NCBI GenBank assembly: GCA_012523055.1
Contig: JAAYJG010000286.1
Span: forward strand, 1 to 34,243
Reading direction: 5' to 3'
Origin: Ruminiclostridium sp.
GTDB taxonomy: Bacteria; Bacillota; Clostridia; DSM-8532
DNA length: 34,243 nt
Every line of letters starts with the position of its first letter. Position 1 is the first letter of the stretch. Made by a program: the position numbers and the translations under genes. The notes beneath the pieces were generated by a model, which searched no databases, was not told the origin of the DNA, and was given only the letters and a program-made list of their open reading frames with translations. Of the stretch, positions 27,067 to 34,243 are shown one piece after another.

Positions 27067-29043
27067 ATGACTGGTAAAGTTCTAAATAACAGGTATGAAC
27101 TGGCTGAAAGAATTGGATACGGTGGCATGGCGGAGGTATACAAGGCACGATGCCGCGTTTTAAAGCGCTGGGTTGCTGTTAAAATATTGAAGGATGAATT
27201 TGTCAATGACGAAGAGTTTCTGGAACGGTTTGAGCGGGAAGCATTTGCTGCCGGAAGCCTGAACCATCCGAACATCGTTTCCATCTATGATGTGGGCAGG
27301 GAAGACAATATTCATTATATTGTCATGGAATATGTGGATGGCATCACGCTGAAGGATTATATTCAGCAAAACGGCGCACTGCCCTGGGAAGAGGCGGCGG
27401 ATATCGCAATCTCCATCCTTAGCGCACTGCATAAAGCCCACAGGCATAACATCATACACCGGGACATTAAGCCGCAGAATATCATTATGACATCGGACAA
27501 TGTGCCAAAGGTGGCAGATTTTGGGATAGCCCGGGCTGCAACAACCACGACAGCCACCAGAAAGGTTGATACGGTGGGATCGGTCCATTATGCTTCCCCC
27601 GAGCAGGCCAGAGGCGGTTACACCGATGAAAAGTCCGACCTTTACTCCGTGGGGGTTACTTTGTTTGAAATGGTTACCGGCAGGGTTCCCTTTAACGCGG
27701 ATAATCCTGTAACGGTAGCACTGAAGCATATTGAAGAGGAACCATCGGTACCTTCTGATTTTGTGCCCGGAATTCCCGGAGCAATGGATGGTATTATTCT
27801 TCGGGCTATGAAGAAATCAAAAACCGAAAGATATGACAGTGCCCTGCAAATGATTGCAGAGCTGGATCATCTGAAAAAGGGTGAGGCCCTGGATCGGGAG
27901 CCGGTCAGCCAGACCGATGCCTTTGACACCAGGGTGATTGGAAGTTTGGAGGATGAAAATTTGTCAGGCAATAAAAAACCCACAAAGAAAAAGAAGGATA
28001 AGCCCAAAAAGGTTATGATAGCAACCTATATCATGCTGATCGGGGTTATCCTCGGCGGGCTTTGGCTGATTTACGATGTTGTTGTGAAAGATTTGTTGAC
28101 GCTGTACTTTGAACCAAAGCTCTCTCCGGTTGAAGTGATCAGTTACGAAGGGTGGAACGTCGAAGAGGCGATTGCCGACTTAACCTTGAAGAATCTTCCC
28201 TATGCCGAGCCTGAATACGAATATAATAGCAAGGTGGAAAAGGGAAAGATCATATCCCAGAAGCCCTCTGCGGGGATCAGTATCCTGCCGGGCGGAATGA
28301 CAAAGGTAGAGTTGGTGGTCAGCAGCGGGATGCAAGAGGTGGTAATCCCCGAGGACATCAAGTTCGGAGAATATCTGGATGTTGAAATTCTCCTGCGCGA
28401 CGAATTAAAGCTAAAGCCCAGAGAGGTTGCCGAATATAGCGACGAGGTGGCTCAGGGCAGGGTCATCCGTACCGATCCGGCCATGGGAACAACCGTTCAG
28501 GTGGGCACAGAGGTGATCATCTACAAAAGCCTGGGCCCCAATTTTCTGGATGTGGTTGTTCCCGATCTGACGGGACGCACCATGGATGAAGCAAAAAACA
28601 TTCTTCTGGAGAAGAACCTGAGTATCGGTCGTATCTTTCCCGAAGACCGTGACGGGTACAAAGGCACGATCATCAACCAGGTTCCCAGGGCTGGGGACAC
28701 CATCAAGGAACTGTCACCGGTCAACATCTACTTCAGGGATGACGAAGATGTCGCCGCAGGGGATGGTATCGGCTTTAGCAATGTCGTTGTTCCCGGAGAC
28801 GGACACATCTCCGAGAACATCGTTCTGCCTGAAGGAATTACTTTCGGTGACGATATTCATCTGGTTGTGTACGCATACCCGGGAAGCACCGGTGAAGAAA
28901 AGCTGCTGGCCAATGTGAACCTGAAGAGGTCCGGGTTCCCCAGGGCTGTCCAGGTTCCTGTGTCTGCGGGCCATATCACAACGCTTAAGGTTTATATGGA
29001 TGGCAAGCTGCAATATCAGAAGGATATCATCGGCAAGCAGTAA
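27067..29043 (+). CDS. prkC: PASTA-domain serine/threonine protein kinase (PrkC/PknB)
   Basis: 658 aa; kinase motifs (HRDIKPQNIIM, DFGIARA), TM segment VMIATYIMLIGVILGGLWLIY, about three PASTA repeats. Confidence 0.96.
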   Translation: MTGKVLNNRYELAERIGYGGMAEVYKARCRVLKRWVAVKILKDEFVNDEEFLERFEREAFAAGSLNHPNIVSIYDVGREDNIHYIVMEYVDGITLKDYIQQNGALPWEEAADIAISILSALHKAHRHNIIHRDIKPQNIIMTSDNVPKVADFGIARAATTTTATRKVDTVGSVHYASPEQARGGYTDEKSDLYSVGVTLFEMVTGRVPFNADNPVTVALKHIEEEPSVPSDFVPGIPGAMDGIILRAMKKSKTERYDSALQMIAELDHLKKGEALDREPVSQTDAFDTRVIGSLEDENLSGNKKPTKKKKDKPKKVMIATYIMLIGVILGGLWLIYDVVVKDLLTLYFEPKLSPVEVISYEGWNVEEAIADLTLKNLPYAEPEYEYNSKVEKGKIISQKPSAGISILPGGMTKVELVVSSGMQEVVIPEDIKFGEYLDVEILLRDELKLKPREVAEYSDEVAQGRVIRTDPAMGTTVQVGTEVIIYKSLGPNFLDVVVPDLTGRTMDEAKNILLEKNLSIGRIFPEDRDGYKGTIINQVPRAGDTIKELSPVNIYFRDDEDVAAGDGIGFSNVVVPGDGHISENIVLPEGITFGDDIHLVVYAYPGSTGEEKLLANVNLKRSGFPRAVQVPVSAGHITTLKVYMDGKLQYQKDIIGKQ

Positions 29044-29055
29044 AGGAACGGAGGA

Positions 29056-29949
29056 GTGTTTTTGCCAGAAGGTTTGATACTGAAAGGGATAGGCGGTTTT
29101 TATGAGGTTGAAGGGGATACCGGTCTGTATGCCTGTAAAACAAGGGGTATTTTCAGAAAGAGGGGAATCACTCCCCTGCCGGGAGATAATGTTCTTTTCA
29201 CCATCACTAATGAAACCCTTCGTGAGGGATGGATAGAGCAAATCAAAGAAAGAAGGAATTCTTTTGTCCGCCCTCCTGTGGCCAATGTAAAGCAGGTTGC
29301 CGTCGTCATGTCGGGAACCAGCCCTGAGCCGGATTTTCTTTTGGTAGATAAGCTGCTGGTTTCAGCATTGCAAAGTGATATACAACCCATCATCATCATG
29401 AACAAAACCGATTTACTGGACTCACCCGGCCTGAAGTGCATGGAATCCATCTATGCGGGGACGGGGTTTCCTTTCATCCCGATGAGCAAGGTTACAATGC
29501 GGGGATACGAGGATTTGCATGAGATATTGCGTGGCTCCTGCACAGTTTTCGCAGGACAATCCGGGGTGGGCAAGTCTACCATCCTGAACATGATCATGGA
29601 TGAATGGGTGATGGAAACCAACACGGTTTCTGAAAAAATACAAAGAGGCAGGCATACCACCCGCCATGTACAGCTGCTGCCGCTGGATTGCGGGGGATAT
29701 GTTGTAGATACGCCGGGTTTCAGCTCTTTTACCCTGGAGGGGCTCAAACATGACGAGCTGGCCTGGTACTACCCGGAATTTGAAAAAGTACAGGGCAAAT
29801 GCCGGTTTAATGGCTGTAACCATATTCATGAGCCGGAATGTGCCGTGAAAAACGCGGTCGAAGCAGAGGAAATATCTTCAAAGCGTTATGAGTGCTACAG
29901 GAAGCTTTATGAGGAGTTAAAAGAAAGCTATGAACAACGTTACCGGTGA
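29056..29949 (+). CDS. rsgA: Ribosome small subunit-dependent GTPase A (TTG 29062 is a likely alternative start)
   Basis: LPEGLILKGIGGFYEVEGDTGLYACKTRG, FVRPPVANVKQVAVVMS, IMNKTDLL, FAGQSGVGKSTILNMIM, DTPGFSSFTLEG, CRFNGCNHIHEPECAVKNAV. Confidence 0.96.
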   Translation: MFLPEGLILKGIGGFYEVEGDTGLYACKTRGIFRKRGITPLPGDNVLFTITNETLREGWIEQIKERRNSFVRPPVANVKQVAVVMSGTSPEPDFLLVDKLLVSALQSDIQPIIIMNKTDLLDSPGLKCMESIYAGTGFPFIPMSKVTMRGYEDLHEILRGSCTVFAGQSGVGKSTILNMIMDEWVMETNTVSEKIQRGRHTTRHVQLLPLDCGGYVVDTPGFSSFTLEGLKHDELAWYYPEFEKVQGKCRFNGCNHIHEPECAVKNAVEAEEISSKRYECYRKLYEELKESYEQRYR

Positions 29950-30613
29950 AAAAGGGATTTTGGTTGCGCCGTCGATTTTATCGGCTGATTTTACGCGACT
30001 GAAGGAAGCCCTTGACCTGATAAAAAACTCCGGCGGAGACTGGGTTCATGTGGATGTGATGGATGGGCATTATGTACCAAACCTGACCATCGGGCCACCG
30101 GTGATTGAATCCATCCGCGGGGCGACGGAGATGTTTATGGACGTCCATCTGATGGTGGTTGAACCCGATCGGCTCGTTCCCAGCTTCATTCAGGCAGGTG
30201 CCGATATGATCACCGTTCACGCAGAAGCATGTACACATCTGAACAGAACCCTGCAGTGCATCCGGGAAGCAGGCATAAAAGCCGGTATCGCGCTGAATCC
30301 GGCCACATCCTTGTCCATGTTAAATTACAGCTGGGATGCAGTGGATATGATCCTGTTGATGACGGTGAATCCGGGATTTGGCGGGCAATCCTATATTCCT
30401 CAGATGACAGGCAAGATCAGGGAATTGAGAGAAATGATCCAAATGAAGAATCCAGATATCTTGCTTGAGATAGACGGTGGGATCAGTACAGAAAATATCG
30501 CAGAGGTGACGGCAGCGGGGGCGAATGTGATTGTAACAGGTTCTTCTTTCTTTGGTGCTGCCGACCCGGCGCGCTATGTCCGTGAATTAAGAGAACTGGC
30601 AGAGGTTTTTTAG
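29930..30613 (+). CDS. rpe: Ribulose-phosphate 3-epimerase
   Basis: 227 aa; VAPSILSADFTRL, DWVHVDVMDGHYVPNLTIGPPVIESIRG, MTVNPGFGGQSYI, LEIDGGISTENI. Confidence 0.97.
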   Translation: MNNVTGEKGILVAPSILSADFTRLKEALDLIKNSGGDWVHVDVMDGHYVPNLTIGPPVIESIRGATEMFMDVHLMVVEPDRLVPSFIQAGADMITVHAEACTHLNRTLQCIREAGIKAGIALNPATSLSMLNYSWDAVDMILLMTVNPGFGGQSYIPQMTGKIRELREMIQMKNPDILLEIDGGISTENIAEVTAAGANVIVTGSSFFGAADPARYVRELRELAEVF

Positions 30614-30669
30614 CAAGCGACCCTCCGATTTCTCAGATTTTCATACAAATCAGTAAAGAAGGTTATTGA

Positions 30670-31305
30670 ATGGATGTTTTGATTGTGGGCAGCGGCAGTG
30701 TGGAATCATCGGAGCTTTTACAGCAGACTGCTTCCCTTGCACAGCTTTTAATATGTGCTGATGGTGGGGCCCGTCATTTCAAGCAAGCCGATATCACCCC
30801 CCATGTCGTGCTGGGCGATTTTGATTCCATCGATGCAGAACTGCTGCAGGCCTATGAACAAGAAGGAGTAGAACTGAGAAAATACGAAGTCCGAAAAGAT
30901 TTCACCGATATGGAGCTGGCCTTGGATTACGCAGCAGAGCAAGGTGCCACCCGTGTTTTTATGATGGGGGCGATGGGAACGAGGATTGACCATTCCCTGT
31001 CAAACCTGCAGCTGCTGCATAAATTATTGGATAAGGGCATTCGGGGTATCATCCTGAACGAGAACAACCGGGTATATCTTATCAAGGATAAAGTAAAGAT
31101 CAGTCAGATGGAAGGCTATAAAGTATCACTTCTTCCAGCCACACCGATTGTTGAGGGGGTCACTACGGAAGGTCTGACCTGGCCCCTGTTCAATTTCACT
31201 ATGAATGTGGGTACCGGGCTTGGAATCAGCAATGAGTTTGCCGAAGACACGGCAACGATCAGAATCAGCAGCGGGCGGCTATACGTTATTCTTTCAAAGG
31301 ACTAA
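30670..31305 (+). CDS. thiN: Thiamine pyrophosphokinase
   Basis: 211 aa; ICADGGARHFKQADITPHVVLGDFDSID, RKDFTDMELALDYA, GAMGTRIDHSLSNLQLL. Confidence 0.94.
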   Translation: MDVLIVGSGSVESSELLQQTASLAQLLICADGGARHFKQADITPHVVLGDFDSIDAELLQAYEQEGVELRKYEVRKDFTDMELALDYAAEQGATRVFMMGAMGTRIDHSLSNLQLLHKLLDKGIRGIILNENNRVYLIKDKVKISQMEGYKVSLLPATPIVEGVTTEGLTWPLFNFTMNVGTGLGISNEFAEDTATIRISSGRLYVILSKD

Positions 31306-31320
31306 GTGGTTTTACCACTT
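31304..31320. terminator. Short symmetric hairpin between converging thiN and the DUF6171-like gene
   Basis: AAGTGGT-TTT-ACCACTT overlaps the DUF6171-like stop codon and touches the end of thiN. Confidence 0.5.
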
Positions 31321-31566
31321 TCGGATTACAGCAGGGCAATAAGCCCTGTTTTTTGCTGCCCTGGCCAGAACAAAACAGCCGCATACCCTGCACAGCCCCT
31401 CCAGGCATTGCTCGCATTGAAAGCATACTTCAAGACGTTCTTTATAAAGCCTTTCACCGGCTTTTTCGTCCGGTGAAAGGCTTTGTACATAATCCTGGAT
31501 GTTTTGTGTGAATTGCTCTTTATTCAGGTTCTCGAACAGACAATTGCGGCACTGGTGTTCCATCAT
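31312..31566 (-). CDS. Small Cys-rich DUF6171-like protein
   Basis: 84 aa; CRNCLF...[31 protein letters not shown]; zinc-ribbon-like Cys spacing; start overlaps the GH51 stop. Confidence 0.75.
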   Translation of the reverse strand: MMEHQCRNCLFENLNKEQFTQNIQDYVQSLSPDEKAGERLYKERLEVCFQCEQCLEGLCRVCGCFVLARAAKNRAYCPAVIRKW

Positions 31567-33038
31567 TGTTCCAAAGTAAGGCTTATGACGCTTCTGGCCG
31601 GAATTTCAAAGGTAAGCCCGTCTTCTGTGACAGAGAAATTATCAAAGGATACGAGCTTAATCATTTCAGGGGCTTCAAAGGTGTTGTGATCGGCCATGGC
31701 ACCGGTTAAAATGCGACCAACCCCGTTTTTAGCCTTGAAACCGGTAATATAGGTGTCTACGCGGCAGCTATCGGTAAGTGAGAGATTGCACACGGTGATA
31801 TGAAGCTTGCCGTCGCTTGAGAGGGACACTGATTCATGGAGGTTTGGTACGGTGTTACTGTCTGAGCCCACAGGAGTGGTTTCGATATAGCTTTCAAGAA
31901 GCTCGGCTTCCTGATGCTGCTTATACATATCAAACACATGGTAGGTGGGAGTGAGTACCATTTTATCGCCCTCGGTGAGGATGACAGCCTGCAGCACATT
32001 CACTATCTGGGCGATGTTGGCCATGGTAACCCTGGAGCTGTGCTTGTTGAAGATATTCAGGTTAATGCCCGCTACCAGAGCGTCCCGAAGGGTGTTCTGC
32101 TGGTAGAGGAAACCAGGGTTTGTTCCGGGCTCGACATCGTGCCAGATTCCCCATTCATCCACAATCAGGCCGATGCGCTTTTCAGGGTCATACCGATCCA
32201 TGATCTGTGAATGCCCTGTAACGAGCTGTTCCATCACGAGGGTTTTACGCAGTGTCTTGTACCAGTCGTCTTCGGTGAATTGGGTTGCGCTGCCCTTCTT
32301 GCCCCAATCACCCGTTACGGTATAATAGTGAAGGCTTATGCCATGCATGAATTTTCCGGCCTGTTTCACAACGGTGTCGGTCCATTCATAATCTCCTGAA
32401 TTAGGACCGCAGGCGATGCGGTAGATTTTATTCGCACCGTAAGAGCGCACATAGGTTTGATATCTGCGGTATAAATCGGCGTAATACTCGGGGCGCATGT
32501 TTCCTCCGCAGCCCCAGTTTTCATTGCCAACTGCAAAATACTTCAAGCGGTAGGGTTTTTCATGTCCGTTGCTTTTGCGAAGATCAGCCATGGGTGAGAT
32601 GCCGTCAAAGGTCATATACTCCACCCAGTTCTGCATTTCTTCAACCGTACCGCTGCCCAGGTTTCCATTGACATAAGGCTCGCAGTCCAGCTGACGGCAA
32701 AGCTCCATGAATTCATCGGTTCCGAAGCTGTTATCTTCCAAAACACCGCCCCAATGGGTGTTGATCATTTTTTTGCGGTTCTCTTTCGGGCCTATACCGT
32801 CCATCCAGTGATATTCGTCGGCAAAACAGCCTCCGGGCCAGCGTAAAACGGATATTTTCAGTTTTTTAAGCACTTGTATGACATCCTTGCGCATACCGTT
32901 GACATTGGGAATGGGTGAGTTCTCGCCCACATAGATCCCCTCATAAATGCATCTTCCCAGATGCTCGGAGAAATGCCCATAGATCTCTTTGCTGATTTTG
33001 CTCTTCCTGTTGAAGGCGTTGATTACAAACCTTGCCAT
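31563..33038 (-). CDS. Alpha-N-arabinofuranosidase, GH51 family
   Basis: ORF 31563-33086; ATG 33038 ([38 protein letters not shown]) preceded by [82 protein letters not shown]. Confidence 0.94.
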   Translation of the reverse strand: MARFVINAFNRKSKISKEIYGHFSEHLGRCIYEGIYVGENSPIPNVNGMRKDVIQVLKKLKISVLRWPGGCFADEYHWMDGIGPKENRKKMINTHWGGVLEDNSFGTDEFMELCRQLDCEPYVNGNLGSGTVEEMQNWVEYMTFDGISPMADLRKSNGHEKPYRLKYFAVGNENWGCGGNMRPEYYADLYRRYQTYVRSYGANKIYRIACGPNSGDYEWTDTVVKQAGKFMHGISLHYYTVTGDWGKKGSATQFTEDDWYKTLRKTLVMEQLVTGHSQIMDRYDPEKRIGLIVDEWGIWHDVEPGTNPGFLYQQNTLRDALVAGINLNIFNKHSSRVTMANIAQIVNVLQAVILTEGDKMVLTPTYHVFDMYKQHQEAELLESYIETTPVGSDSNTVPNLHESVSLSSDGKLHITVCNLSLTDSCRVDTYITGFKAKNGVGRILTGAMADHNTFEAPEMIKLVSFDNFSVTEDGLTFEIPARSVISLTLEQ

Positions 33039-33124
33039 AACATAGCTCCTCTCATAGAAACTCACATGGTAAGGGGACGATGTCATATCCCTACCATTGC
33101 CTGCCGGATTTTAACAGCAACCCT

Positions 33125-33133
33125 ATTATACCA
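33125..33133 (-). promoter_or_regulatory. Extended -10 element for the GH51 gene
   Basis: - strand ATGGTATAAT (TGnTATAAT), -10 hexamer at plus coordinates 33125-33130, ~87 bp upstream of the start. Confidence 0.5.
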
Positions 33134-33266
33134 TGAAATATCTACAAAAACTTTTGAATTTGTATTCTTTTTATTTTTATTGGTTGGATAAACGAGTATT
33201 CCGCAATCATCATGAAATGTTCCATTCGCTCATAAGATTAAACGAAACAACATATGAGGTGATGCC

Positions 33267-34160
33267 ATGAAGAAGTTTTTTATTCTGTCCATAGACGGCG
33301 GAGGCCTTCGGGGGATCATTCCTTCGGTCTTTCTTGCCACATTAAAGGACATGCTGGAGAATCGCGGGCTAAAGAAGCCCTATCATAAGGTTTTCAATCT
33401 AATGGCAGGAACCTCTACCGGTGGGTTAATTTCACTGGCGCTCAGTGTTCCTCTGTATAAAACTCCTAATGGCAATCTTTATGCTCCCGAGGGTGGGATT
33501 GTCCCGCAGAAATTGCCAGAATTGTACGAAACCCTCGCAGACAGGGCGTTCCCGGGCAACAGGCAACATGTGTGGCGTACAATACGGCAGTTTTTTACCT
33601 GTAAATATACTGCCACTTCCTTTCAGACTATTTTGTTCGAACTATTCGGAACCTGCACCCTAAAAAATGCACTGACGAATCTGTTGCTCACTTCTTTTGA
33701 TATGAAATCCATGCAACCGATCTTTATGAAAAAGCGCACCACCGAGGCTGGAGGTGAAAGCGATCCGGACTTTTTTATGGTGGATGCGGCATTGGCCACT
33801 ATCTCTGTTCCCACTTATTTTCCCCCTGCTCATGTGATGCCCGTTGATGACAGGGCCAATTACTGTCTTGTTGATGGTGGAATCTTCTGCATCAATCCGG
33901 CCATGAGTGCATTGACTGAGGCAAGGAAAATCAGCCCGAAGAGTGAATATATCCTGCTGTCCCTTGGAACAGGGACACAGAAAGAGGAATATAGCACCGA
34001 CGCCATGAACCGATGGGGCTTTTTCAACTGGATCGCGCCCTGGCTGGGTGTTCCGTTGATCACTGCGGTAGGGGAAGGTCAGCGAATCAGCACCAATCAT
34101 ATGCTGAAAAGGTATCCCGGGGTTACCCTTTACCGCTATGATGTTCAATTGGACAACTGA
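33267..34160 (+). CDS. Patatin-like phospholipase; reading frame apparently interrupted by TGA at 34158-34160
   Basis: 297 aa to the TGA; ILSIDGGGLRGIIPSVFLATL (oxyanion loop), AGTSTGGLISLAL (GxSxG), VDGGIFCINPAMSAL (DGG). The frame continues after TGA with family-like sequence to the window end. Confidence 0.9.
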   Translation: MKKFFILSIDGGGLRGIIPSVFLATLKDMLENRGLKKPYHKVFNLMAGTSTGGLISLALSVPLYKTPNGNLYAPEGGIVPQKLPELYETLADRAFPGNRQHVWRTIRQFFTCKYTATSFQTILFELFGTCTLKNALTNLLLTSFDMKSMQPIFMKKRTTEAGGESDPDFFMVDAALATISVPTYFPPAHVMPVDDRANYCLVDGGIFCINPAMSALTEARKISPKSEYILLSLGTGTQKEEYSTDAMNRWGFFNWIAPWLGVPLITAVGEGQRISTNHMLKRYPGVTLYRYDVQLDN

Positions 34161-34243
34161 AAGGGCCGGATTGACGATGGAAGCCCCGAAAATCTGAACT
34201 ACCTCCACAAAAAAGCCCAGGAAATGATCCGGGACAATTATGA

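Noticed and set aside
34158-34160. TGA in the patatin gene as selenocysteine or global TGA recoding
   Set aside because: Other genes in the window terminate at TGA in correct positions, and no selenoprotein context or SECIS-like hairpin could be recognised in the remaining bases; nonsense mutation or sequencing error is simpler.

Overview
This 34.2-kb window is a chromosomal segment from a spore-forming, low-GC Firmicute (Clostridia-like; inferred from gene content only). Most of it is core genes on the + strand: dipicolinate synthase dpaA (3' end) and dpaB, pgeF/yfiH, a lipoprotein solute-binding protein, a GNAT acetyltransferase, comEC, holA, a PAPS-type sulfotransferase, an rRNA/tRNA methyltransferase (SpoU/TrmH), gap, a fused pgk-tpiA, gpmI, ruvX, a DUF1292 gene, a DUF3048/YerB gene, rplS, rbgA/ylqF, rnhB, a FliK-like ylqG-type gene, a stand-alone FlhB C-domain (ylqH-type), yraN, an M19 dipeptidase, rsmB, rlmN, stp/prpC, prkC, rsgA, rpe and thiN. 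On the - strand are a small Cys-rich DUF6171-like gene and a GH51 arabinofuranosidase. The right end carries a patatin-like phospholipase. No CRISPR array, tRNA/rRNA gene or intact mobile element was recognised. The strongest unexplained signal is a ~365-nt, almost fully base-paired intergenic region upstream of rsmB (about 23387-23751). It has a 14-bp long-range closing stem, a 13-bp perfect hairpin and a - strand intrinsic terminator, and is probably a large structured ncRNA. Other notable items: a contiguous PGK-TIM fusion; two hairpins with compensatory differences upstream of pgk-tpi and gpmI; a possible multibranched gpmI leader; an apparent in-frame TGA inside the patatin gene; a 15-bp perfect palindrome inside the DUF6171-like CDS; a FlhB C-domain/FliK-like pair without other flagellar genes; and a terminator-like hairpin directly before the trmH-family start. 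All calls are from reading the sequence; no database search or folding program was run.
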